Source of the DNA: Eucalyptus grandis
Taxonomy: Eukaryota; Streptophyta; Magnoliopsida; Myrtales; Myrtaceae
Direction of reading: 5' to 3'
DNA: 64,000 nucleotides
Assembly (NCBI RefSeq): GCF_016545825.1
Contig: NC_052614.1
Location: 21,966,559 to 22,030,558, forward strand
Shown in pieces: positions 1 through 11,900 of the stretch. Position 1 is the first letter of the stretch. The number at the start of each line of letters is the position of its first letter. The translations under genes and the position numbers were made by a program. The notes beneath the pieces are model-generated. The model was not told where the DNA came from, ran no database searches, and worked only from the letters and a program-made list of their open reading frames with translations.

Positions 1-375
1 GATATAGTGGATTAATAAGCTGAGTAGGTTTGCTATACCTAGAGATATGATAGTAAATAGATTAGGAAATTCCACTATCACATGTTTGATATCGTTCTTG
101 AATCCATAACAATTTGAAATTCATATCTAGTGGTTATGGTGAAATCATATGCTCTAACATATTTATCTAATTGATTTACTACATTTAGTCTTCAAATTTT
201 ATTTTTAATTTATTCTAAATTATATTTTAATATGTTAGATAAATTTTAGAATTAATTTATTTTAGTATTTAATTAGTTTATTAATCATCGATCTTCGTGG
301 GACGATACTTTTCTTATCATTATATTACTTGTTCGACACGTTCATTTGCGTTTAGAATTTTACGAACACTTGTGG
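1..375. other. AT-rich intergenic stretch
   Basis: I see no coding or repeat feature here before the GC-rich foldback remnant begins at about 376. Short reading frames are interrupted and have no recognisable similarity. Confidence 0.4.
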
Positions 376-678
376 TTGGCGAGGGTTGGCCAACAACCTT
401 GCCGACTAGATCTAAAAAAAAAAAAAAAAGAGTAAAAAAACCATAAAAATATTTAAAAATATTATTAAAAAGTGCCACATCAACGCCGGTTATCCACATC
501 AGTAATTTTTGGCCAAAATTGGTTGAATGGACTCCATTGGCAAGAAGTGAAAAGGTTTTTGACTGAATTGACAAAATGTGAAAATGTTTAGAACTCAATT
601 GGTAAAATTGAAAAGTTTAGGACTAAATTGACAAAAGTGCAATAGGTTTAGAACTATTTGGACAATTTTCCCTTCACA
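376..678. repeat. Right half of a foldback element (copy of 6995-7258)
   Basis: A short GC-rich stretch with a gcgaggg-type motif leads into a poly-A tract at about 415-429, an AT-rich segment, and a tail made of 'not related to gene' phrases such as 'gaactcaattggtaaaatt' and 'ataggtttagaactatttgg', ending in 'acaattttccctt'. The same order and wording occurs at 6995-7258, where the complete element is present. The left half is missing here, and the DNA that follows (690-1300) also matches the DNA following the other copy. This copy was therefore probably duplicated together with its flank rather than inserted independently. Confidence 0.65.
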
Positions 679-689
679 ATCCACATTAG

Positions 690-1500
690 CTAGAAATGTT
701 AGCCTAGAAAAAGGAAAAAAAAATCCACATGCGACGTATCGTTTCTTAGTCTAAAAGTATATAACGGAATCTTATTTCAACATCTTAATTTTGTAACACG
801 ACAATTAAAAAAGTTGATATTTGACCTCTTTGAAGCTAGTTGGTTAATTATTTTGAAGCTACCGGTTACTCCTTTTTAGAATACATATATACAGTCCAGA
901 AACAAGAAAATACAAATTTTCAGATTATAAAATCCATCCACCTTGAAACACATTTCATGCAGACAATCCCCAGCTCAAACCACTCTACTCTTGTTGATTT
1001 TTCTTCTTTCTCGTTCTCTTGTTTTGGGGTTGTGATCTCTCCCCCACTGCATACGCTTACCGTTGATTTGCTAGACTTCTCAAGTCTTGGCAATGTAATG
1101 AAAGCACCCTGCATCTATCAATGACGCAGTCAAAGTTGGCGGGCAATAACAAATTCTGATGCGACCTACTGTGCTACATAAGAAATTGTCGAGGAAACTG
1201 ACCCCATTGACTTGGCATTTACCTGGAACTTTCGGTCGACCATCAGAAATTTCTAAAAATCAATTTCAGACTCCCAAAGTCCTTTTAGTTAGCAATGATT
1301 AGATCTCATACCATATTTGTGGTTTTACTTTGAACTGGAAAATGTAATTTGTTTTGAGGATTATGTTTTCTATTGTGTAGATTTGGACACTGCAGATTTT
1401 GTTCTTCTGCTATATATAAGTAGTTAGATTTTGTTCTTTTCAGATTTCAAATCGAAACGGAACCAACCTGAATCAATAGTTTTTAGCTAGGGTAGGTTGA
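690..1500 (+). repeat. Promoter-like module, copy 1
   Basis: This is the first of at least five diverged copies of a non-coding module (others near 3520-5090, 6240-7900, 8040-8450 and 15085-16510). Shared landmarks are 'gttgatttttcttctttctc', 'gtgatctctcccccactgca', 'tacgcttaccgttgatttg' and 'caagtcttggcaatgtaatg'. Short frames in it (for example 920-1114 minus and its twin at 7507-7701) are conserved only because the DNA is duplicated. Its nearness to the WAK gene at 8943 suggests relics of tandemly duplicated WAK upstream DNA, which is an inference. Confidence 0.6.
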
Positions 1501-1839
1501 CTGGTTCGGGCTAGGTTAATTTGTTGATGGACAGTCACATTTGTTATATCTAATTGACGTTCTGCCACAAAGCCCTTATGACAGTGTGTTAAAAGATATT
1601 ACACTCATTAATTCTATATATTCTAGAACTAATCTGTCGAAAGGAAACATTATGGTATAATCGTTAGAGTACAAGGTAAGCTCTCCAATCAGCAACACAA
1701 TACTAATATTCAATTTGCCATCAAATAATTTGAATGAAGAACGTATGTTTTTGCTTAAATAGGCGCCTTGCATAGTGATAATTTCTTTGTATACATAGCA
1801 ATGCGACATATATGCAACTATCTGATGGTAATTTCTTTG
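1501..1839. other. Unassigned AT-rich stretch
   Basis: I recognise no gene, RNA or named repeat in this interval. Confidence 0.35.
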
Positions 1840-3500
1840 GGCGAGGGCATGGTCAAGGGGGAGCGTCGACCATCCAAGTGTGGCTAGGTGAGGCCTCCTC
1901 GCTAGATTTGAGGAGGCCGACCATCTCCTAGGCTAGGGTGGCCTCATTGCACCTCGCCTAAGTAAGGGTCAGCCTTGTCAAGGCTCGCTTGGGCAAGGAT
2001 GAGGCTTGGTGAGCCCCACGTGGGTGATGGCGAGGCCCAACTAGCCTCGCCCTCACTTGTGTGATGGTTGGTCGTTAAATCTGGTGAGGGGGCCTTGCTA
2101 GGATGATCTGCGCTAGGGGTGAGCAACGGTCTAGGGTCGACCCTGGACCGACCCTGGACCGGCCCAACCCTGCTGGTCCTGGTCCGGTCCCCAAGGGGAC
2201 TGGGTCGGTCCTTGGTCCTGAAATTCCAGGACCAACACTGTAAGGGTTGGTCCTCGGTCCTAAGAGTTTTTGATTAGTCCAACCTTGGACCAACCCCGTA
2301 TATTATATTATATTATATTATATTATTTATAATTCTTTTATGTCTGTTATATTATATTATATTGAGATGTTCTATTAATAGCACTAATAGTAATTTCAAT
2401 TTAAAACTTTTGTTGAGTATTAATTATATGTAGTTTGTTTTGTTTTCAGGTGTTTAGAAGTTCAAGTGAATTAACAAGATGTGAAGTTATATATTCATGG
2501 TTTATATTAAGTATTTTGACTTTTTATGGTTTAATTGTACTAATGAATTTCAGTTGCACTTTGCTTTTCAATTTGTGTCAAATGATAGAAGTTTTTGAAG
2601 AGTAGAGTAGTACTGCAGTGAATACAGTGATTTGCTAGTTAAGTGGTGTGAAGCTCATTTGATTATGAATATTAAAGATAGATGATTATAAGAACTTTCC
2701 ATCTTGTCCCATATCTCGATGAGCGGTTAGTAGGTACGAAATTTTTATTATTGTGTCATCTTAGATTTGCTAAATATGTATTGGTATTTATAGTTTAATT
2801 GCACAATGCCGTATTGTCGATGGGTGTGTAATTTGAATTTGTAGGTTTGCTTTTTTAGGAAGTATAAAAATAAGACGAAAAATTATCGATCGGTCCGGGT
2901 TGACCTCGGGAACTGGACCGAACCCATTGGGTCGATCCGGTCCTTGGTCCCCGACTCAATAGGGTCGGTCCTCGGTCCTAAAATTGAGGACCGACACCGT
3001 ACGGGGTTGGTCCTAGGGTTAGGGGGTGGCCCGGACCAACCCGGACCATGCTCACCCCCGATCGGCGCTTGCCCTCGCTCAAGGGCGACCTAACAAGGCT
3101 AACCATTGCTTGTGGTCGGTGAGGTCGACCAAGGCCAGCCACACTGACCATGGCTATGGTCGGTGAGGCCGACCAAGGCCAGCCCTCGCCGACCATGGCT
3201 ATGGTCGGTGGCTAGCAATGGCCACTGGCAAAAAGAAAAAGCAAAGAAGAGGGAGGTCGAAAAAAGAAAAAGCAAAAAAGATTTTAAAAATTCAAAAAAT
3301 ATTAAAATATTATTAAAAATATCCACGCCAGTATCGGTCATGCTACGTAGGACAGCTGGCGTTCACATTGGCAATTTTCGGCTTAAATTGGTTGGATGGA
3401 CTAAATTAGTATCAATATGAAAATGTTTAGAGTTAAATTGATTCAATTAAAAGGTTAAGAGCTGAATTGGTATCATGACAATAGATTTAATACTTTTTTT
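1840..3500. repeat. GC-rich element remnant with nested hAT
   Basis: From about 1840 to 2105 the sequence is rich in alternating gcgagg and cctcgcc words. The same style resumes at 3061-3240 after a nested hAT insertion (2114-3060). It then runs through a purine-rich tract at about 3229-3290 and an AT-rich segment with 'aaatattaaaatattatt', and ends in the 'aaattggttggatggacta' tail typical of the foldback family at 6344-7258. The left terminal arm is not visible, so this is a partial copy. Confidence 0.55.
2114..3060. mobile_element. Non-autonomous hAT-type element
   Basis: The left end reads 'TAGGGGTGAGCAACGG' and the right end 'CCATGCTCACCCCCG', giving inverted ends with a shared GGGGTGAGCA core. 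The flanks are ATCTGCGC (2106-2113) and ATCGGCGC (3061-3068), an 8-bp target duplication with one mismatch, as expected for the hAT superfamily. Subterminal DNA is full of repeated 'ggaccgaccctgg' words in both orientations. No transposase is encoded, so movement would need a transposase from elsewhere. The element is nested in the GC-rich repeat spanning 1840-3500. Confidence 0.75.
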
Positions 3501-4091
3501 TTACTTTTTCCGGTTTGAGTCACATTTACACTAAGGTCCAATATGAGACACTATTTTGCTCCTAATTCGATTAGCCTAGTTTCTTCAAAATGACTTTTGG
3601 CAATAATGATTGCGTTTTTCTTCGTTACCACGATGTCAGCAAGATGGTGTTTTCCTCAAAATTATGGAAATGCAACAAAAGATTTACAACACGGATACTA
3701 GATGGAAGGAAAAATAAATTCCTTGGAATGATGATTCTCCACAAATATGTATCACCACAGTCCATATTTTTAATTAGAAATCCTAGGCCAACAACCAAGA
3801 TAAAAAATAAAATAAAATAAACAAACCTACATTCAACGTATCTTATCTTAATGTAAAAGTATAGAATGAAATGTTATCTAAGAATCTTATTACGGCAATG
3901 GCAAATGTTTAGTTTTTACCTCTTTTAAAACTAGTTGATTAATCACTCTGAAATATGCGTTATTCTTTTCCAGAATGCAATAGAAATTTCACTCCTAGGA
4001 GTGTAAACCCCATCACCAATCGCCAGCTCAAAGCAGTTTGCTCTTCATGATTTTTCTTCTTCGGCATTCTTCTATTTTAGAGTTATGACTA

Positions 4092-4723
4092 GGGGTAAGC
4101 AAAAGGAGCCACTTAAATGGGACTAGATCGGCCAGTTTTGGGCGGTTCCTGGGGGCACCGATCTAGTTCTCAATTCTATAAAATTGAAACCAGTGAATTT
4201 CAATCTGATTCCCAGTTTCAAGCGTGGAATTGCCCACATTGGTTAGACCAATTTTTTTTTTTTTAATTTCCTTTAATTTGTAAAAAAACCCTAATCTCTC
4301 ATATTTCGGACTTCACTCACGCATGCAGACAAGCACGAGTCTCACAACTCCTATTTCACTCATACATGTGAGTAAGATGACAAGAACAAATCAAAACATA
4401 AACCATAGTTACTCATTCTAACCAAGTTTTGCCACAAATTGGAAAAAAATTATGTGAAACCTACAATGCTACACGTAATTCGCTGATTGTAGAAATGTCT
4501 TGGTTATCAAGAACATCTTCAATTCATCTTGAACATTAATGACAAATAACAGTAAAAAAAAAATCTGAACATGCCACCGGTTCCATGATCCACGTAGGAA
4601 CTGAACTAGATTGGTCGGTTCAGTTTTAGGGGCACTGGTTCGATTCATGGTTTTAGAATCCTTTTGGTCCAATTCTCGATTTTTAGGGTGGGAACCAAAT
4701 CATCCGAGAACCGATCACTTCTA
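4092..4723. mobile_element. Non-autonomous hAT-type element (copy a)
   Basis: The left end is 'TAGGGGTAAGCAAAAGGAGC'. The right end, '...ACCGATCACTTCTA', is a decayed inverted partner. Flanks GTTATGAC (4084-4091) and GTTGTGAT (4724-4731) are a plausible 8-bp target duplication with two transitions. The body mentions the 'gaaccgg/ccggttc' type words typical of these small hAT elements. A sister copy lies at 15628-16275 in the paired duplicated segment. Confidence 0.65.
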
Positions 4724-4900
4724 GTTGTGATCTCCCATTGCATACGCTTAGTACTTGCTTAACTTTTCAAGTCTTGGTGCAAGTTGTGATCTCCCATTGC
4801 ATACGCTTAGTACTTGCTTAACTTTTCAAGTCTTGGTGCAAGTTGTGATCTCCCATTGCATACGCTTAGTACTTACTTAACTTTTCAAGTCTTGGTGCAG
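4724..4900. repeat. 59-bp tandem repeat, three units
   Basis: The unit starts 'gttgtgatctcccattgcat' and recurs at 4724, 4783 and 4842, an exact 59-bp period. Units differ by only about one base (for example cttgctta versus cttactta). The first unit begins exactly at the right-hand target duplication of the hAT element ending at 4723. The other module copies carry only one unit. Confidence 0.9.
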
Positions 4901-5090
4901 TAAGCATCCTATCTCATTTATACTCTTTATCAATAATGCACCCAAAGTTTGTGGGCAATAACTCCGGACGAGATATATTGTTGCACATGAGAAATTGCCA
5001 AGGAAACCGACTGCCTTGACTTAGCCTTTTCCCAAAAATTATAAAAATTATATACTATAGCGATTTTTGGCCAAATTTGACTAGGTAGTG

Positions 5091-6239
5091 TATTTAATTC
5101 ACTCGCATGTGCTTAATTGAAAGATAAAAAGAATGGGTTGGCGACGCATCCTGGAATGTCGCAAATTTTTAATTGACCACCGAGAGATGTGCGTGCGCTC
5201 GGAGTTCGGGGCATGACCTTAACAATCAAGATTGCTCCAATTCTTGTTGGAGATGTTGCACTTGTCTTCTCAAATCGGCTGGACCAGCCAGATTTAGGCT
5301 CTGTTATCAACTGATAAAATTTTACTATTACCCAAGGAAAGACTCCAAATAATGTCGATTTTCTTACTGATAGATTTAGATTATCGAAGTAATTCAACCT
5401 GCCCATGTAGGCATCATGCGTCAATTTGTCAGTCTTGAAAAAATTTCCTGTGGCTAGATTTCTATTGGAAATTTGACAATGGTACTTAGCCTATAAGTTG
5501 GCAAAGAACCCATTTGAAAAGTTTGTAGATGCTTATGATGGAGAGTGTCAAAGCCCTCATTAATAAGTTAATGAGTTTGGATGCACATCATCTCTCAATG
5601 CATCGTCCAATTACGTTGGTGGCTGGGATTTTCAATTAGTCTCTCCAAAGAATTCTAAGGATTTGTAGAGAGACATTGCCAAAGATAATTATATATTACT
5701 GTAAATTAACTGATGAAATTTACGAACTAGTGTGCCTTCTTCATTGATAATTGCTACCCGATGACTGAGAGTTAAGGTGCATTATTAAGTTTTGGAATTG
5801 TTCAAATATAGAGTTAAACAAGAAGTCTCTTTCTTGATGAAAGAGAGAGGTTAGGTCTTCTCCTTTCGCTATCAACTTTCACTTTTTGCATTAATCAACG
5901 CCTCAAAACAAAAAATTTGCCCTACGCAGAAGTAACATCCCCAATGTACCATACTATAAAAATCAATTGGGAAAGGAGAAGACCAAGACTTATTGTTTCC
6001 CATGGATTATTTGGAAAGTAAGAGCAGCTCTTCTGTGACAATTGTGCACCAGTCTCTGGCCCACAATGGCCTGTTTTTTCGGATGAGCAGCGACGAAAGA
6101 TTGAAGAAATATATGCCAAATAAATCGTGCATTTGGAAAATTTAAACTCGCACCGCACCGCACAAAGACTTCGTCACATAAGGATTTGTAGGGGAATCGT
6201 CTCATGAAAGTCTCCAGACCTGCCGTTGTTAACTCCATA
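5091..6239. other. Unassigned stretch between modules
   Basis: The sequence around 5124-5155 ('gggttggcgacgcatcctgg', 'aatgtcgcaa') resembles a stretch at 24530-24562 next to a probable LTR, so part may be old retroelement DNA. A 103-codon minus-strand frame at 5113-5424 and shorter frames at 5922-6238 have no similarity I recognise. I do not call a gene. Confidence 0.35.
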
Positions 6240-7900
6240 GCTTAAAATAAGCTAATAACTACATCCTTTGGACCAGAAAAAGGAAAAGAAAAATTAAATT
6301 CTTGATGCTGATAATTCTCCACAAATGCGTATCAACCACAATTGGGAAAATTATCCAAAAGGTTATCAACCTATTACACTTTTATCAATTCAGCCATAAA
6401 TATTTCAATTTTGCTAATTCAATCATAAATCTTTTCACTTCTTATCAATTCAATTTATCTGGCCAATTTTGGCTAGAAATTGCTAACATGGATGGCCGGT
6501 GCTAACGTGGCACTTTTTAAATCATATTTTAATAATATTTTGAATTTTTCTGATTTTTCTTTTTAACTTTTTTTTTTTGCTTTGGGGGGGGTTTAGATTT
6601 GGCCGGCCTTGGCCATCGGTGAGGGCCAAAGTGTCAGTCATAGGCGAGGGTCGGCAACCCTCACTAGCCATAGGTGAGGGCAGTTGACCCTCGCTAACTT
6701 TGGGCGAGGGTGCTGTGCTTTCGCGAGCTTTGGTCGAGGGTCGCGACACCCTCGCCAACGAAGGTGAGGGCATGCAAGGCAAAGGCCTCAAGCGAGGTCA
6801 TTGCCCTCGCTAGATCTAACTAGGCAAAGGCCTTGAGCGAGGTCACCCCTTGCTTGGAGCCAGCGAGGGTCGCCAAGCCCTCCCCTTGCTAGATTTGGTG
6901 AGGGCGTCACAAGCCTTGTTATTTCTAGGCGAGGGCTTGTGCGCCCTCGCCCAGAGCTGGTGGGTTGGTCGCTCCGCCGCGGCCCTCGCTTGTGGCTAAT
7001 GAGGGTTGGCCGACAACCTTTGCCGACTAGATTCAAAACCCAAAAAAAAAAAAAAAGAAGTAGAAAAACCATAAAAAAATATCAAAAAATTTTATTTAAA
7101 AAGTGCCACGTTAGCACCGGTCGTCCACGTTAGTAATTTTTAGCCAAAATTGGTTGAATGGACTCAATTGGCAAGAAGTGAAAAATGTTTATGACTCAAT
7201 TGACAAAATTGAAAAGTTTAGGACTAAATTGGTTTAGGACTATTTGGATAATTTTCCCTTCACAATCCATATTAGTTGGAAATGTTAGCCTAGAAAAAGG
7301 AAAAAAAAAATCCACATGCAACGTATATTTTCTTAGTTTAAAAGTACATAACGGAATCTTATTTCAACATCTTAATTTTGTAACACAACAATTAAAAAAG
7401 TTGATATTTTACCTCTTTGAAGCTAGTTGATTAATTATTTTGAAGCTACCGGTTACTCCGTTTTAGAATGCATATATACAGTCTAGAAACTGGAAAATAC
7501 AAATTTTCAGATTATAAAATCCATCCAACTTGAAACACATTTCATGCAGACAATCCCCAGCTCAAAATACTCTGCTCTTGTTGATTTTTCTTCTTTCTCA
7601 TTCTCTTGTTTTGGGGTTGTGATCTCTCCCCCACTGCATACGCTTACCGTTGATTTGCTAGACTTCTCAAGTCTTGGCAATGTAATGAAAGCACCCTGCA
7701 TCTATCAATGACGCAGTCAAAGTTGGTGGGCAGTAACAAATTCTGATGTGACTTATTGTCGAGGAAACCAACCCCATTGACTTGGCATTTACCTAGAACT
7801 TTAGTTCGACCATCAAAAATTTCTGAAAATCAATTTTAGACTCCCAAAGTCCCAAATCAATTTCCCAAAAATTATAAAAATTATATACTATAGAGATTTC
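6240..7900 (+). repeat. Promoter-like module, copy 3, split by a foldback element
   Basis: The left part (6240-6343, 'ataattctccacaaatgcgt') and the right part (7259-7900, 'ttcacaatccatattagttg') match continuous module sequence at 3735-3960 and 15265-15500. The intervening 915 bp is a foldback element. The right part is nearly identical to 680-1300. The segment ends in 'caatttcccaaaaattataa', shared with copies 2 and 5. Confidence 0.65.
6344..7258. mobile_element. Foldback (long inverted-repeat) element with GC-rich core
   Basis: The ends are GGGAAAATTATCCAAA on the left and TTTGGATAATTTTCCC on the right, perfect inverted repeats of 16 bp extending into longer diverged arms with 'aattcagtc/gactgaatt'-type words. 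Next come an AT-rich arm, a poly-pyrimidine tract, a GC-rich core (about 6600-7025) of repeated 'gcgaggg' words, and a poly-A tract. Flanks 'accacaatt' and 'ttcacaatc' fit a decayed 9-bp target duplication, because unoccupied module copies read 'accacaatccat' at this point. Length and structure suggest a Mutator-like or other foldback MITE. No protein is encoded. Confidence 0.7.
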
Positions 7901-8039
7901 TTATCAAATTTGATCAAAAAAATTAAATTGGTAAACTTTCAAAAGGTTTGAGTTTTAATTAGCACAATTGAAGATTTTATGATTGAATTTGTACAAGTAT
8001 AATAGGTTTAGAATTTTTTTCTTGATAATTTTGTAATAT

Positions 8040-8450
8040 AAAACCTCTTAAGCTTTCCTTGAGGGCAATGAGTCCTTTTAACGAATTTTAGCGTTGTGAT
8101 CTCCCATTGCATGCGCTTCATACTTGCTTGACTTTTCAAGTCTTGGCAGGATAATGAAAACACCCTGATGAGACATACTCTCGTACGTGAGAAATTGCCA
8201 AGAAAACTGATGGCATTGATTTAGGATTTACTTGAAACTTTATAGGCGAATCTGAGAAAATTCTCAAAATCAATTTCAGACTCTTGAAGTCTTTTTACTT
8301 AGCAAATCATATCTAAACACTGCAAATTTCATTCTCATTCATCTTCTGTATTTGGATTGTTTGGTGCTGTTTTGATTTTCAAATTCAAATTCGAACCGAC
8401 CCAAATTAACAGTTTCTTGCTTTATCTAACTAATCTTTAGTACTTACCAT
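8040..8450 (+). repeat. Promoter-like module, copy 4 (partial)
   Basis: The stretch 'gttgtgatctcccattgcat' at about 8093, 'cttttcaagtcttggcagga', 'tgagaaattgccaagaaaac' and 'ttttgattttcaaattcaaa' repeat parts of module copies 1 to 3. It lies about 500 bp upstream of the WAK start codon. This placement is the best hint that the module derives from WAK upstream DNA. Confidence 0.5.
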
Positions 8451-8872
8451 TGATGTACCTAATTTTTTTTTAATTGTACATAGCATAAATTGAAATATTA
8501 CTCTGCGCATAAAGATTTAAATACGATGTTGATATTTGTACAAATATTTAAGGAGTTCATACATTAGAGATGTGCATGCAATAGTTTATGAGCACCACCC
8601 ATCGAAATTAATTCTGAGATTGAGAAAAAAATATCTATCTAATCACGACTTTTATTATTTGCAAGTCAGTTTGGAAATTCCTACGAATGATTGCGACGCC
8701 ACAACGTGAATCACGACAGGCTTGTCAAGGCTTCTTTAGTGAAGAGCCATAGAGTGTGGACAAAACCGTATAATTGATTAGTAATGATGTAATCACCGCG
8801 AAGACAATCAATATAGTGGGGACTATGAATAATGCATATACTCCTTAGCTTTCTAGAAGCTCCATCATCGCT

Positions 8873-8879
8873 TATAAAG
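8873..8879 (+). promoter_or_regulatory. Probable TATA box of the WAK gene
   Basis: TATAAAG lies 64 bases before the ATG at 8943, a spacing that allows a short 5' leader. It is the only good TATA-like word close upstream. The transcription start is not visible from sequence alone. Confidence 0.5.
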
Positions 8880-8942
8880 GTTGTCATCGGGCTATGAAGC
8901 TCATCACCTCGTTGCAAAATATCATCTCATTTCAGGAAGAAT

Positions 8943-11900
8943 ATGGGTGGATCCATGCTGCTCCATAGACTTCCCTTGAGAGTTGTGCTGCTGTTGTGCT
9001 CATTGGTAGCTCTATTCTCAGTAGTTACTGCGGATGTAGTCCAAACAACAAAGCCCGGATGCGCGAACAGATGTGGCAACCTCACCTTCGCGTACCCATT
9101 CGGGATGAATGATGCCGGCGACGACTGCTACTTCAAAGAAAAATCAAAGTCTTTCCTCATCTTTTGCAACGACTCGACTGATCCTCCCACTCCTCGTATG
9201 TACAGTAAAGATTCTAATTTCCGAGTACTCGATATATCTATGGAGAGCCACGAGATTAGTGTAATGGTGTTTGTAGCCAAAGATTGTTATAATTCGTCCG
9301 GCACATCCTTGTACAATAATGATCCTCACTTCTCTCTTCCCATATTCCCCATATCTTCTGCCAAGAACAAATTTATCGCCGTGGGATGCGACACGTACGC
9401 GACCTTCAGCGGAAGCACGTATGTGACGGGGTGCTTGTCCTCATGCCACAGCGTCTTGGACGTGATTAATGGGTCGTGCTCGGGCATCGGTTGCTGCGAG
9501 ACTAGCATTCCTCGAGACGCCTACCGATACAACATCTCTGTCACTAGCTACAACAATCATCTCGGCATCTCTGAATTCAATCCGTGCGGATACGCTTTCG
9601 TTGCCCAAGACGGCTTCTTTAGCTTCTCTACGGACAATCTGCGCGGGCCGCCATTTGATATGGTCCCTCTAGTTGTCGATTGGTTAATTCCAAATCAAAC
9701 ATGCGATGATGCACAGAAGAATACAACGACCTACATGTGCCGAGAGAACTCCAATTGTACAGATGCTGAGAATGGAAATGGCTACCAGTGCCACTGCTTG
9801 AAGGGTTTTCAAGGGAACCCCTATCTCCAAAATGGTTGTCAAGGTACCTTTTCCCGTCTTTTCATTAGACCCACCTCACATCCGAACGAGTGCTCCTGTA
9901 TAGAATCGTGGATCATTATTTCCATAAGGGCGACCATGTTAAATGGATCCAATTGCATAAAAACCCAGAGAAAGAAATTCTTAGAAACTTCAAGTCAGAG
10001 GACCAAATTTTGACTTGATGAATGGTACATGTTTCAAACGATTCTCCTAGTAGTCACGTAACATTTATAATCTTAAAAATCATAACAATCTAGGCCGTTA
10101 AACACAATCATACCTTTTTTTTTCCTTTCAGATGCACGAATTTCCATTGCTTGAAATTTAATATGACCTATGAAGCGCTTAGTAATAATCTGTTAACTTT
10201 CACAGCTATCATTCCAGATATAGCTAGACATTCTTCTCTCTTAAGTTTAGTCCGTACAATTGTTTTATAAACTGAATCAGTCGAGTGAAATTGAGTTTAT
10301 AAACAGACGGTCCATACCGAACCCTCAATATGAATCGGTAAAGTTAGCTTGTAAATCAGTTTCACCTACCGATGTTAATACATCCAGCATTATTCTGTAT
10401 TTATAGACAATTATTTTTGAATTTTTTTCTATGTAATGTATTATTCTAATTAGTAATGGCACAATTTTGTTGGATAATTCTTAAATCTTCTATTCTAAAC
10501 AAAGATCAAATGCTCGGTTACGCTTAGGCTCTTGAGATAATGACCTATCACTTAAAAAGTGCGGTGAGGTATCACGATCTCAGAAAAAGCAAATTAACTT
10601 GATGTGTCCTCTCAAAATTGAAAGTGTTGCCAAATCATGGAATTCTATTTACTTTTTCAAGTTTCTTCCAATTGAAATGGTGTCGGATTGCTTCTTCCAT
10701 TTGGAATATATTCTTCCAGATATCAATGAATGCGTGATTTCACAACCCTGCGTTGAAATATGTACGAACTTGCCGGGAACGTATAATTGTTCATGTCCGA
10801 AGGGATCCCGAGGAGATGGAAAAAAAGATGGCAACGGTTGTACTCCTACAAAGAGGTTTCGCTCAATGGACATCGTGCTAGGTCAGTAAGTCGTACACAT
10901 TGCTCAAACTTTTTCATCATATAAAAGCTTCTTTTATCTTGTAATTTATTCACCTTCTTTAAATGTTGTTATTATGCCATTGTTCCATCTTTTGCTATTA
11001 GTTATTGAGATTTTTCGGATGTAAATCTTTCTCTTTGAATTAATTGTGTCCATGGATTAAATTGATATTATATACCTGTGTCGTCATCTCAAGTTATTCA
11101 ATTCGATATTAACAAAATCAACCACTTGCTCTTCTGTTGTTGAAAAAGAATCAAGCACGTTTTATCCACTTGATGCATTGAATCGTTCCTGTTATCATAA
11201 GTTACTCTCAGCATAATTATATATTTAGGTTTATTTTGCTATTATCAAGGTTTTTCTTAATGAAAGCTTCAAGTTGATGGAGAAGAATAAGAAAATAGGA
11301 CAAAGAAGTAAATTAACACAAGATTGTTTGAGTAATGAAAATGAAAGAGTCAAGCAAATTTCGATTCTGTTTTTTTCTTTTCTTTTCTTGGTTATGAGAA
11401 CATATGTAGTGTGATGGACAACTAATTTGTTTGTTCACCGAATATAATGTCTTTTACTAGGCGTGAGCATAAGCTTCCTGCTGGTTCTTTTGGCCGTTTC
11501 CTGGTTATATTGGGGCCTTAGAGAAAGAAAAATCAGGAGACAGAGAGAGAAGTTCTTCCAAGAAAATGGGGGCCACGAACTGTTGCAGAGACTTCGTTCT
11601 GAGCACAAAGGCTCCATTGAATCCGTGAGAATTTACACCGACGAAGATCTCAAGAAGGCCACGGATCACTACCATGAAAGCCGAATCCTAGGCCAGGGAG
11701 GCCAGGGAACTGTATACCGAGGGATCTTAGCAGACAACAGGGTTGTCGCCATCAAGAAGGCCAAGATTTTGGCCCGAAGTCAGGTTAAAGAATTCATCAA
11801 CGAGCTGATCATCCTCTCCCAAATTAATCACCGCAATGTGGTTAAGCTAATCGGTTGTTGCTTCGAGACGGAGGTCCCGTTATTAGTCTACGAGTTTGTG

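Larger units (their letters stand above)
3520..5090 (+). repeat. Promoter-like module, copy 2 (pair of 15085-16510)
   Basis: This copy starts near 'acactaaggtccaatatgag' and matches the DNA at 15085-16510 over most of its length, including the same internal hAT insertion. Shared order: 'gacactattttgctcctaat', 'ttggcaataatgattgcgtt', 'ccacaaatatgtatcacc', the hAT element, then the 'gatctcccattgcatacgc' block and 'aaaattataaaaattatata'. The shared hAT shows that the two segments were duplicated after that insertion. No protein is convincingly encoded. Confidence 0.65.

Noticed and set aside
920..1114. A 64-codon minus frame repeated almost unchanged at 7507-7701, looking like a conserved small protein
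   Set aside because: The whole surrounding non-coding module is duplicated, so the frame is conserved with its DNA. The other module copies do not keep it open.
4724..4900. A CRISPR-like array, because of the regular 59-bp repeats
   Set aside because: There are no unique spacers; the units are adjacent tandem copies in a plant genome.
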